DNA of 64,000 bases, from NCBI GenBank assembly GCA_012295275.1, contig CM022676.1, positions 12,661,660 to 12,725,659 on the forward strand, read 5' to 3'. The translations under genes were made by a program, and so were the position numbers. Numbering within the stretch: the first letter of the stretch is position 1; every line of letters begins with the position of its first letter. This document shows, in pieces, positions 1-13,700 of the stretch. Under the pieces are notes generated by a model. That model saw only the letters and a list, made by a program, of their open reading frames with translations, had not been told where the DNA came from and did no database searches. This DNA is from Chrysomallon squamiferum. Taxonomy: Eukaryota > Mollusca > Gastropoda > Neomphalida > Peltospiridae.

Positions 1-1419
1 ATTCAATATAGCATTCCATCGGTTCATGTGTCACTCAGTTCTTTGTTCATTACCTCCATCTAATATTGCCCGTCTGTCTGCATTCTCCAGTGAGCTGGGA
101 TCCATTGTAACACGACTTGGTTGACACTACTGATAGTAAATAGAGTTTGTGAAAGTCTTTCTAGTTTGTTGTTTTCAAGAGGTTGGAGTGCAGAGAGAGC
201 ATCCGTGATGAAGAGGACATGTGAGAAAAATGTGTCATTTGATTTGTTGTTGTTAATTGTAATGCACCAACATGCTTGTGTCTTGGAAAGCTTCTTCAGT
301 CAATTGTGACAGGTATATGACCTGGTTTTCTGTCCTGGGGAATTGTCACTGTCAAAGAATTGCTAAAGCCGATGGTTGATGATGAGCTCCAAGGTTAGCA
401 CTATAGTGACGTCTCTCTATTTGCATACTGTAATGTATTTACCTTTGGGCTATATATTTTTACCGTTTAGTATTCGACATTGTTTACGCATGTAAATTTG
501 CGAGTTTGATTCATAAAGTAAATAATTGTACAGTATAATTGTACGTTATAAAACAAGCATAAACAAATAACCGAAACACATTATCTAGAGTAAAAGTAAT
601 AAATCATATTTCTAACCTCTCTAAATACGAATAATATCGTATGTTAAACACTGTATTAAATGATAACATAATCTACTTGACTAAATTTCTTTATCTTTTT
701 TATTTCATAAATGTTATTCATCTGTCATGATTCTTACAGTAATCTATGGTTTACAATAATCTATTTGATTAAGTAAGCAATCTAATATAAAACCATAATA
801 TCGAAGCAAACATATATTTCTACATAATAAAATCAAATGAAAAGTAGTTACAAAATGCATATCTAGAGAATAACGTCAGCCTGGAATTATTTTTCAGTGA
901 GAACTGATTTTATCATTTGTGTACTCAGCTCTTTTATTAAACTTTTTAAATCGGTTAAGTAATCACCTAAGTGAATACTCCGTTGTTATATCCTTAACTC
1001 CTGTTATTTCTTTGTGCCGTAATAATTTACGAAGCTTCTGCCATATTTATTACATATTAAACTGCTTTCTGGGTTGGTAGATCATATTATAAATTGTCTA
1101 TTTTTCTTAGTTTTCACGTTGACATTTTTAACCGATGTTTATTTAACTAAGCTGTTTGTTTAAAGTGTAATGTTTCATTATTTTTATTGGTTATATTGAA
1201 TTGTGCTCTATGAGAGCATGCTAGAAAACTGTAATCAGAATAATTTAGCAGTACTTAACAGTATCTCTAGGTTGACTTTCAAATTATAAACATGAAATGG
1301 GTGACATCACAGGTTTATACGTATCCTGCTTGTTTCTACATTTTAGAAGAGGTTCCTGGAATCATATATGCTCAACACTAAGGCGGCTCAGGGTAATGCG
1401 TAATGCACTGTCTATTTTA
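1..1419. other. intergenic, no gene seen
   Basis: AT-rich sequence with only short ORFs and no convincing splice-bounded coding exon. Similarity to the mirror copy upstream of gene B begins at about 1420 and runs into exon 1 of gene A, so this stretch lies outside the inverted duplication. Confidence 0.5.
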
Positions 1420-1596
1420 TATGGATTATGGAGAATAATGTCAGTATTACGAGAGTTATCTCCCGACGGAATAATATTCAAACGTTAGTTTGACTTGGTG
1501 TCATTAGTGCGCTTTCCTTCCAGCGAAAATGTTAATTATTCAGATGAATTTTCGTTTTGGAGGATTTATGATTTCGTTAAGATATTTATGTAATTA

Positions 1597-1635
<39 letters not shown>

Positions 1636-1705
1636 GTATTATAATCTAACGGATATGACAGGTTTTCAAAACCATTCAGAAAGAAAAGTTTGAACCAAAG
1701 GAACC

Positions 1706-1772
1706 ATGTCAAACGCTTGGAGAGTATGTGCGGCGGTTGTGTTATTTTTCAGCCGATTCGGTATTATTTCAG
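1706..1772 (+). CDS. Gene A exon 1, signal peptide
   Basis: The ATG at 1706 opens a short reading frame with a hydrophobic core (residues AAVVLFF) and ends at a GT donor at 1773 in phase 1. It joins the Ig1 exon in frame. The exon is repeated identically in mirror image at 43595-43661, which supports both the start codon and the donor. Confidence 0.75.
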
Positions 1773-4700
1773 GTATTACGGTTGTATCATTGTAAATTAA
1801 ATAATAATAATGAAGGCAACTGCTATAATACTTAATTATAATAGTGTATGATAATATTATATATTGATAATTAATTAATGTTCACCTGATCAGTTTATTT
1901 TTCTGCATTGTATAGTATTGTCCCTTGTACATCAATTAAGTTATTACCGTCCTATTTAGTTTCAAAAAGTTGATGCATGTATGAGTATTCATGTGATGTA
2001 GGTAAGGTATGTGATAAAAATAATAAAATAAAATGTTCCTATAAACTTACATATAACTTTTATCAGAAAGCAAATGAAAGAGAAAAAAATGCAGGTTAAA
2101 TGACACCAAGTTAGCATTAATATGAAAGAAGTGAAAAGAAATTGTATCAGAATAAAATTCACTAGTGTTTTCTTTCATAATCTGTGTAGAAACTGCCCCA
2201 GTGATCAGTCATTTGGCAACATGAACACTGAACATCTCAGATGATATAGTTTCAAATCTAGTTAACTTGAATGTTACCTTACATCTTAGTTATGTTTGAA
2301 TTAAAAAATCACTAGAAGTTAAACCATTATACAAAAAGATCATTTTTCAAGATGAAACTTTGGATGAATTGTAGAGGCCATGACTTTTTCAAGTATTTGG
2401 CAAACATATTTTTTAATAAGCTAATTAATGAATAAGATTTGCCTTATGGCTTCATTATACAGATCTCAAACAGTTATAAAAATCTAACTTGCTACTAACT
2501 CAGTTCATAATCAGCATTATCAAAAAGAAAATATTATCACACCAAACAAACAATGAACCATTGATCTTCTCAGATATCCACAGTAACAATAATTGCCATG
2601 GCTACATCATTTGCTGAGAACGCTACATATTTGGTATCCCAAATTAAGTATCTGCTACCTTAAATAATTGTAAGAAATTTGGCAGACCATGAGAGAAAGG
2701 CATAATATTCAAATTATAATTTAAAGACCTGAATAAGCTTACCTTAGTCACAGAACACTCATTTTGAAATAGTAAACTTGTCTGTTGATTCTCATACAAG
2801 AATTCAATATGTGGATGAAGCTCAATATGCAGACTACATCATGATATTTGTTATTTTGGAAAAATGTGTAAAATTGGTAATGAAACAGAAGCTTAAATGA
2901 GGAAACCCCTTTCAAGAAAAGTGATTACACATCAAAAAGAGGGTGACCTCTTGCTGCATGCAGTTATTATTTTCATCGCATACATAATTCATGTGATTCT
3001 AACTTGTAATTATAATACATCTTTTATTATTATTATATTTTTTGCTATAGGTAATCATTAGTTTGTTGCATGTATCCCATTACATAAGACTGGAAATAGA
3101 TTTATATAATGAAATTATCTAGGCATGGTATTATTATATTATTAAACCTACGAAAAGACTTTGACAAGTCAATAATGGGTAAAATGTCAAAATGTCACAT
3201 GTTCACAGGTTCGAAACTTGAGCTCATACTAATAGTAATGAGTAAATGGTGATTATCATTATTTGTCGTTTTCTCATAGTTTTCATTTCACAGGGTTGTT
3301 AAAATGTTAATACAGAATAATAAATTGAAAATATATTTTCATCTGTTGGTTACCTGTTTTTAAGCTTCTTTCCTTCTCTTGTTGATGCTCAATTAATAAA
3401 TTCTAATCTTTTATTTTATTTTTATATTAAACATTATCTCTCTTATGCCAGGTTTTCTAATGTTTATGGAGACCATAATACAGATATGTTATTATTATTA
3501 TTGTTGTTGTTGTTGTTATTATTACTGACACAAAACCAGATCATGGTAATCTTGATAACTCTGACTGTCCTATGACTGCAAGTTATTATTATTATGGTTT
3601 CTTTGCTATATTCAAATTAATTCTGCTTCACCACAGGTCTTAGCTCTGACCTAACCTTTTCAGCACATGATGCTAACTCTACAGGACCCCTTTAGTGATT
3701 TGTCACAGAAATCAAATAAATTATTATTAATAATAGAATTCATAATTGTGCATTTAAAGTCTGTTATTTTATGCATTTCAAATAACAAGTAAATATAATT
3801 ATTTATTTTCAGTTACTGGAAATTAATGAAACTAAAAATAGACAAAATACAATGAAATGTTCAGTTGAAGTAAATATATTTAAATATCAACTTTCCTTCA
3901 GATAATATATTTATATATAAACAAGTATATATGTTTATGAAAAGGGTTATGTGGAATTTAACCATGTCTAAATCCTGATAGTTAATGTTAAAGTCAAAAA
4001 TATAAATGATTCCTATTACTGAATATCATCTGGATGTTTAGCAGTTTGTCTAAACACATTATGAGTATTATAATCATAGTGATATAAAAGTATATATTGT
4101 ATTGTTCTTGTTTCTTTAATTGTAGGTTACGTGAACCTTTCTGCTTCTCCCTTTGCTGTGTTCAGTCAAAGCTACACATTCCATTGTTCTGTGTCAGACA
4201 ACGTCACTTTACCTGTTCCCTTTGTAAGAAATGGAAATGGTGTTTGTACAGTTCTGTCATCTTGTAGAGAAGTTCGTCCTCTTCCTGGTTACTCTTGTAA
4301 ATGTGCTGCTCAGACTGGAACTTCTACACTCCTCACTCTAACAATAAACAGTGTCAGTCTTGTAGATGAAACTGAGTGGTTGTGTGCATATGGTGAGAAT
4401 TACAGCAGGAGTTTTCATTTACAAGTTCACAGTAAGTTAAACAAAATTAAAAAATGTTTAATTAGTTTTTAATTTCTTAATGTAATATATTTTCTTTCCA
4501 GCTTTATACTGTGTTCATTGTTACTGTCAGAGCATTCTAAGATGTTTGTAAATCATAATATATAATGTCAATTTTTGTATTCAAATTAAAAAACCAATTT
4601 CTTTTGTTAAATACTTTTTTGTTATGATCACATGTTTTATTTTTACCAACCATTTTTTTAACTTTATGGTGATGCTTTAAAAGGGCTGGCATTTAGCAAT

Positions 4701-7700
4701 ATAAAAACAAAACAAAAACAAAGTGACTGCCAGTAGGTCAGATAGAGAACTAATGAGTGTTGGTCAGCCCTTGTTTGTTCTTAGTTTGATAGAGTGTCAT
4801 GTATAATCAACATGTGTCAGAAACAATTCCAACAGATATATTTTAACTTCTTTAATCTGCTGTCTGTACAGATTCTTATTTTTATATTGGTTCCTCGTAA
4901 TATGATATTATCGTTAGAAAAGGATATTTAAATTATAATGACGTTTCATACATTGTTGCATTATTATTATTTGTAACATAATTAAATAGTTAAAGTACTT
5001 TAATTCATATTGTGTTTATTTCTCTAGTGGATAGAAATAATTATTGGTTTATATAGATTGATGTCAGTTTAGTTTTTAAATTTCTTGTCATCCTAGACTG
5101 AGCTGTAGTAAAACATTCAGGATGTTCGATGGTGTGGACCCTGTGACAATTACAAGGTCCATTCACAATTCAAATTATGAGACACTTAAAACTGGAATAC
5201 ATTTTATTATTTATAAATAAAACTGTTATGAGCAGAGTAAAATATTTTCTTGTCACTTTTTCAAATCTTTCTCCTATTTTTATTATTATTATCTTTTACA
5301 AAGCATAAAAATTAAATATGTGAATACACTAACATACAATACAAACTGATTATAATCTAATTAAGTACTTTTTGCTTTATACTCTATTTATTTACGTGTG
5401 TGTCATGTTTTCAGAAAATGAATTACATACTAGATAAATTGAAAAAATGCTTCCAAAGTATTCAGTATATTTTGTGGTATTTGGCCAACTTAAACATATC
5501 AGCATTATCATGATATTCTGCTAATACATTATCTTTATTAAAAAGAAAAATTGCAGATGTTTTAATTAATTTTTAAGTTAATAAGAACCTGCACTACCAT
5601 TATTCATTGGTTTATATGACACATCTTACACAGACCAGTCAATGCCTTTTTCTTGATACAGTATTAATATTTAAAATGAAATTCTTGTTAAAAATAGTTA
5701 AAAATCCCAGTGTAATTTCCAACATTACTAAAACAGAAAAATAGGTTACTCTGTTAGAGCTAATTAAAGGGGCTGATCTAAGAGTTCAAAAATAATGAAA
5801 TTATTCAGATTTCTTTTTTTTTCTTCATTTTTTCATTTTTTTTTTCGTAATAAAAATAAATGGTTATGTAATTACCATGTTTGGTAACAAAGGATCAAAT
5901 GTGCAGAATATTCCTTATTTCAGATGGATTAAATTTGGAATTTTAAAATAAAGTCATTCTCTTTATATTTTTTCGATAATGGTGTAGATGCAAAATATTA
6001 GTAAATATCAAGAATAAAATTAATTGCTTTGCTAAAGATACGAAAACTAGAAATTTCATACCTTAGTACAACTGTAGCTAGTTATGTAATTGTGAACATT
6101 TTTGGGGCCAAGAATCACTGTTTCACCAGTAAAAAGTAACAACAAAATATTGTTTTCTCTTCTAAGCAATAATAATAATAAAAATATAATTTTACTTGTT
6201 TATTTTTTTACAGCCTTGTTTACTTGGTACGGGTGATGTTAAAGATTGACAAACCCTGACTTGTTCCCTACCCTGCTCCAATGCCATTAAACTTTGCAAT
6301 TTAATCATTTTCCCTAAAATTGAAATTAATTTTGGCTGTCAGTGGAAATTGAGAAAAGCATAGCTCACGAATGTTTTACACGGAAAATTTCAAAATTGAT
6401 AGATTCACCATTTTTTTCACAAATAAAAGCATTATTTTACACACACATATTTTCTTATATAATGTCAATTAACTTTTTGCAGTTAATGTTATGAAATTCT
6501 ATTCCATAATAGTTTAAAAAAAAGTAAAACTGTATACTCAGAATAACATTAACATTCTTCTTTTGTCAGAGAATACATTAAGTATTTGATGAGGCTAATA
6601 ACTAAAAGAGACCATTTAAGAAAACTTACAATCCTCTTTCTTGTTTCTATTTCACTCATTTAAAATTTACTATTTGAAATAATCATAAGACCAGTGACTT
6701 GAAGTTTGGAGTTTAATATTAAAGACATTTACCTAATTTTTCAAAGTTTGTTCATTGTTTTCACATTTGTCTTTCAGCTCCAGTTAATTATACAATCACG
6801 GAAGTTTCTGGATCAAGGCCAAACTCGTTTAACATCACTGAGGGAGACTCTGCTGTTTTTACCTGTGTTGTACAGGGAGCCAAACCAGCACCGACTGTTT
6901 CACAGATCTTGTGGTACGTAGACAGTAACAAGCTTCCTGTCAGCACCACTGGATCTCCCACTACTACTGACAGACTGACAACATTAAATGTGACGTACAC
7001 AGCCAGCAGAGATCATGATGGTTGGAAAGTTTTCTGTGCTGCTGAAAATGACTTGATGATTGACCAAAGTATCCCTGCTGTCAACTCAACTAACAAAATT
7101 GAACTACATATACAAAGTATTTATCTCTTATTTATTTCAATTTTTACAAATTTAGAAAGTAATTCATATCTTACAATATTGTTATGAAGGTTATTTAAAA
7201 TATCTAGGTCAAGCCACTGATTGTTTGTAAATATTAGATATATCTAATGTATATATAACATTTCTGTGAGTCTGTACTTGTACAATTTAAATTGCCATAA
7301 TAATTCATGTTTTTTTTCTTCAAATTTCTATTACTACAGTTACTTGAGATTAAACAGATTAGACAGCATGTCTGTTACATAACTTGCATTCCATTTGTAA
7401 TTATTGACTATTCTCAAATGTTGTGATGTTATGACAAAAACTTGGACTATCTCAAAATACAATTAGATTTACAAGTAGATTTGTGAACATATTTATCTGG
7501 TTCAGAAGTGAAACTGATACCTGCTAATGTAAAAGTTGAACACTGAATTGAACTAAAATAAAAAATGTCCTTTGTTTATTTTATAAATCAGATAGAATCA
7601 ACAGTCAGGTAATTATTAAATAATTAAATACATTTTTACATTTTGTTTTTTAATTTTGAACTGTTCACTTACAGGACCACCAGACTTTCCTTTTAGAAGT

Positions 7701-10700
7701 GGTGAGTGTCCAGATACTTACATAGAGTCAGGAGAGAGTGGAACTTGTGTGTGTAACACCACTTTTCTAGGAACACCTGCTGGCACAGTAAGCTGGATAA
7801 CTCCTGATGGAACTGACACGCACTCACAAACTCTTGTCTTGAAATCTATTGACAGAAAGTACAACAATCAGAACTACACTTGTCAAGTCAGAAACTACGT
7901 GGAGACCAGAAACTTAACATTTACAACAAAACTAGCATGTATGTTTAGAATTTTATTGTTACAACTGTAATAACATATTTATCTGTTAGTTATTATTTTG
8001 GAATACATAGTTTTATCACAGAAATAAATCATTGCTTTATCAGTAATAAATTATTGTAGGCTTTTATTTTCTGGTATGAAAAAATAATGTAATTCTGATA
8101 CAAACAGAAATTACTTTAAAAGAAAATGATTTCTTTATTCTTTTGTGATATTTTGTCAAAATATATCAGTATTTGCCTAATACAGAATAATTATTATCTT
8201 CACTTTTTATTTTTTATTAATTATTTTTTTCACATCTTTTTCTCTCTGTGTTTTGTAAGATTAAAGATGCAATATATTTACTCTTAAAATATTCTAAACT
8301 GTAGTTGGTCCTGACAGAACTGATATGTCTGGAAACCAAGCTAAATTTGATGCAGACAGAACCAGTTTGACCTTGACCTGTAAAAGTGCATCATCAAGTC
8401 CCAGTGTGACCTTTACTTGGAGAAATCTCACTGGTGGTCAGATTCTGATTTCAAACGAACCAATCAGAGAACAAGACGCTGGTGATGGAGGAAAGCTGTT
8501 TAGTCAGAATCTGGTTTTGGTTCCACAGTGGTATCAAGATGGAGATGAAATAGAGTGTAAAATACAGAATTCTCAGATACCTGAACAAAACTCAAAAACA
8601 AAAACTACACTGAGTCTGATTTGTGAGTACAATGAAAAACATTATTTATAATAATAATCATAATAATAATAATAATAATTCATTTTGAATATTTACTTTC
8701 ATTTGCTTTTGGGTAGAAGTAGGTTTAGGTGTCATAATATCATTTGTCTAACACAACCTAGATGTATTTAACTCATTCACTGAAATTAAGAGTAAGAATA
8801 AGCTGTGTGAGCTGTGATTACAAACACCCTGGAACATGTACACAGTGTTGACTGTCCTGTCAAAAACAACATGAAAATTAATAAACAGAAATAATTATTT
8901 TTAAATGGATTCTTTAATTCACTAAAACTTTTGTTTTCAGATCCACCCGTGAATCCTCCAGAAATCAGAGGATACAAGACAGGACAAGTGGTTTATGAAG
9001 GAGACACACTGAACATTCGTTGTGTTGTGTCAGGTGGTAAACCTCTAGTGTCATCAGTAAGTCTGTCTTGTGACACAGCTCACATGAACACTTCAACTGA
9101 GGGAGATGAAAACAGTGTTTTTGTAGATTTGTCTTTTACAGTTACAAGAAATCTCAACTCTAAGACTTGTCAGTGCAGTGCACTTCACCAGACTCACAGA
9201 TATAATCTCATAGACACTGAAACACTCACTGTGTACTGTAAGTATTTAACAACAAGAATAGTAATAACAATAACAATAATGATAATAACAATGATGATGA
9301 TGATGATAGAGATATTAATGTCTTACTCAATGATCAAGAAAGATGGTGATTCCTAACATCCAGAATTGACCATTCAGGTTTTAGTTTATCAGATGTTAAT
9401 GGCTGAAAAGGTGTTATTTTCATGTATGTGCATTTTTTAATTCTATATTGTGGCTAAACAAAAAATATTACACCCAGGAAACCTTTATATGTTTTAGTTA
9501 ACATGTGGGAGATTAAATTTCACTAAAGGTCATGTCAAGATCACGTGATCCACACGGTCAATTTCAAGGTCATAACTAAGGTCAAAAGGTTTGGAATCCG
9601 TGTCATATTGCCTTTTGAACAATACCAATTTTATGAAGATTGGCCCAGTAGTTCCTGAGATATGAGGGTTCAAAGGTTGGTGGTCACGGCCATTTTTGCC
9701 AAAAATCTCAAAATTCGGTGGGCCTTATCTCCCACACCACTGATCCGATTGAGCTAATATTTCAGATTTGGAGCTGTGGGATCCCAGTCAACAAATATAC
9801 CAAGTTTCATAAAAATTCGGGAAACGGTCGGGTTTAACCCATTGGGTGATTTGTCACGGAATGACACATATATATAACATACTTATAAGACAATGTCTTG
9901 TTTTGCTTAGTCTAACCTAGTCAGTGTAATCTGTTACTGTTAGGCAGACAGTTAGATTATCAAGTGTGTAATGACTTGTTTAACTTGATGACTTGATCTA
10001 TTACTGTAAATTTAGTAATTGTTTACAGATGCTCCTGATCTGACTTTTCCTTCTTTAAACACAACTGAAAACACGTCACTGAATATCAACTGTTCTGCTG
10101 ATGGTCGTCCTGACAACATGAACTTCAAACACTTCAAACATTACTGGAATGACGTGTTTATTCAAGATGTGCCAGGAACAAAGGTAACGGGTAATCAGTA
10201 CAGATTGAAGTTTAATCCTGTTACGTTTGAAGAGAGTGGAATCTACGTCTGTAGTGTGGAAAATGGAATCCCAGACAGGAATGGAAGTTTACTACAAAAC
10301 AAAACCAGCAGTGTTTATGTTGAAGGTATCAGTTTAATTGTAAATGAATAATATTTTCTTTGACGCAAGAACTATGTTTGATACTGGTTTTATCCACAAA
10401 TCAATGACATATGGTAGTGTAATTATTTTGTTAAAAGAAATAAAGTGTTTATTGCGTTTTTCAGACTAATATCGTAATATGATTATTTACATGCTTTGCA
10501 ATAGATGTGTTTTAACTTTTGTAAAATATATGCATTTGTAGAAATGATACATAATCATATAAATACATACAAACATACAAGTCGATGCATACATACTTAC
10601 ATATATAATTACATACGTAATTACATACACAGGCACATAAATAGTTACATACATTCATACTTACAAATACACTTGCATACATACATACAAACATCAATTT

Positions 10701-13700
10701 AATAGTAGTGTGATCTTTTTCCACAATCATTTTGTATTACTATAATACAACAGTTTAAAACATAAATAATATAATTTTACTTTCAGCTGCATTCAAAAGT
10801 AATTTCTTGTTAATAATATGGTAGTTTAAATGATTATAATTAAATAATATAATTCTACTTTCAGCTGCACCTAAGATCATTAACAAAACAAACAACATTG
10901 TGGGAGCTGAGATAGGAAATCCTGTTGTATTACACAAATCTGTGTTTTGTAAACCAAGTTACACAAATTTTACCTGGAGTAAATCTGATGATCAAACTGA
11001 TTTTAACAACACTCAGGTCACAAGAGAAAACATCACACTTCAAATACACAGTAAAACAGTAACAGATTCTGGTTACAAGTTTTCTCTCAGTATGAGTAAT
11101 TTTACTCAAGATGACATTGGAACATACAAACTGACTGTCTGTAATGAAGTTGGATGTTCTCAGTTTTCTGTGAACCTAACTGCAGCAGGTCCACCTCTTC
11201 CTCCTAAAGAGTTCCAACAAGAAAGAAACTCAACATCAGACACAGTGTTCTTGTCCTGGCTACCTAACTACCCAGGTGGTAATTTCAAACAAAGATTTAT
11301 ACTGCAGTACAAAGCACAAAGTGACTCTAACTGGATTACTTGGAAAACTAAATGGTTTGATTACTCAGCATACGGACATAAAATACTTTTTAACATCACA
11401 AATCTTCAGTCTAAACAAGTTTATAATATTCAACTGTCAGCTGAGAGTAACAGACTTTCAAATAATATCAGTAAATATGTTACACTAGAAGTTATAACAC
11501 ACGGTAAGTAAATTGTTTATTTAAAACAAATATTTAGAAATGATATAAAGTTAAATTGAAATTGATGATTTGATGACCATCTAATAAGTTTACAAAATAA
11601 TGGAGATTGTTTGTTTTCGGGTTTTTCAATGGATTCAGATTTCATTTAAAGCTTTATTTTTAGAAAGAAAAAATATGCTATATATAACTGTGGATTCATT
11701 GTTTTATTACATTTTAAATGTTTTTTGAAGACATTTTTGCATTTTGTCTGTACAGATATTGTTTTTAATGTTAAATAATTACAGATTTAGAAGAACATGG
11801 TGTTTCAAGTGCTCTGCTTGGTGCAGCTGTAGGAGGAGCTGTTGTAACTTTCATTGTTGTCATAGTGATACTTATTCTTTTTCTTAGGAGACATCATCCA
11901 TTTGTCTTCTCAAGTAGAAAGGGTAAGATATTGTTAAAAATACAATTTATACAATCCAAGTCTCTCTTCTTGAAAATATATCCCTGTACTATGAAGCCTT
12001 ACACTTTCATATTTTTTTAAACCATTTTTTTAACAAGACAAATGCACAACACTATTGCAAAAGCTTGCATTTGGTTTATTTTCAATAGTTTTTCTCCTGT
12101 TCTTAAAACATAAATTATTTGTTGGCTAAAATTTAAAAAATTCATTTAATACTTTATTATTTTTAATTACAGGTAAGGATGCAGAAAATGGAAAGTAAGT
12201 TGATTTAATATATTTTGTAATGAGATCATCTCACTCTTTTTTTCTCTTTCAAGTCTTTCATATGCCATTTAAGTCATTTGTACTTTATTTCTTCATATTT
12301 TTATTTTAACAAGAATGTTTACATGACATGCTTATTATGCTTATATTCAGAAACAAATCATTCAAATATTTCATTTTGTTTCATTGTGTATGTTTGTGTG
12401 TAAACAGCTGAACTCTTAATTGTGTTTTCCTTGTTTAAAAGCAGCAAAATGGAATTACCTTAATTCAGGTAGTATCTGTAATTGATATTGTTTATTATTT
12501 CATACAAGTTAACTTTAATTTTTAATTTTTCTAGTTTTACATTTTGTTGTTTTATTGGAACAGGATAAAGGATTCTCAACCTGTAGAAGATTCAGAATAA
12601 TTAAAAGAGAAATTTCTTAATTAGCATTTTGTTATAAAACTGATTAAACCTGGGTTTGTTTGTTTGTTTGTCTGGGTTTTTTTTTTTTTTTTTTTGGTAT
12701 TTTGTGTTCATTCTCAGTTCAGCCCACAGAGCTACTTGGATGGTTCTAATACTGTCAACTGAAATATTGTAGTGAGAGAATATTCTCTTGTTTCTAATAT
12801 GTACATTTTTAATAAATACTTGTCAGCGGCAGTATGGACAGTGTGCTCTGATAGTAGAGCATTAATAAACCATGATTCTAGGACAATTGCCCCATGGACA
12901 ACTGCCCCCCTATTTTTTCTTCCAGTAATGATTTTCAAGCATAACAACATGTATAAGGACAAATTTTTTAATACTTTAATCACTTGCCAAATCAAACGAA
13001 TCTTTAGCATTTAATCAACCTGAAGTAGTAATTAGATGACTCTAGTTAGCTTTGACAAATTTATTGCAATTAATAATCCAAATGATTTTAATCAAGTCTT
13101 ATATAACACTTTGATTAATTTATTGGAATGTTGCTTAAAAATCATTCTGATTGGTTATTTGAGTATTTATGGGGGGGGTAATTGTATATAGGGGGCAGTT
13201 GTCAGGGCGCAGTGTCTGGGGGGGCAATTGTCCTGATACATAAACCATATTGCCTATTATGCTTGCTAGTTTTATTCAATACCAGTTTTAGATACTTTTT
13301 GCACAGAAATTCAAATTGTAATGTCATAATCATGATAATGTTATAACATTGTTTATTGCTCACATGTTTAATCAAGAAGCATACACAAATTAGGAAAAAA
13401 AAAAAAAAGATATATATAATTACTAATCTTAAAAAGAGACATAGTTATTTCACACCTTTCAGGATCTCCAGTAATTTTTATAAAAAGTTAATATGTTAAA
13501 ATGGAAATAATTACCATACTTTTTATATTGAATCTGCATCTAATAAAATGAATAAACTAAATTTGATATAGGCAGTTTAATTTATCAGTATTACTGGGGT
13601 TTTATATATATATATATATATCTGTGTATTTATGTATTTTTGTTACATACATACAAGAACTGTTTCTGTTTTTATAACACTGCTTTTTCCTATTTTGCAA

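Noticed and set aside
121-309. Short frames in the first 1.5 kb
   Set aside because: No domain, splice context or mirror conservation.
10505-10730. His/Tyr/Ile-rich open frames (also 26584-26809)
   Set aside because: Degenerate ATAC/ACAT repeats in intron 7 of both genes; they drift between copies like non-coding DNA.
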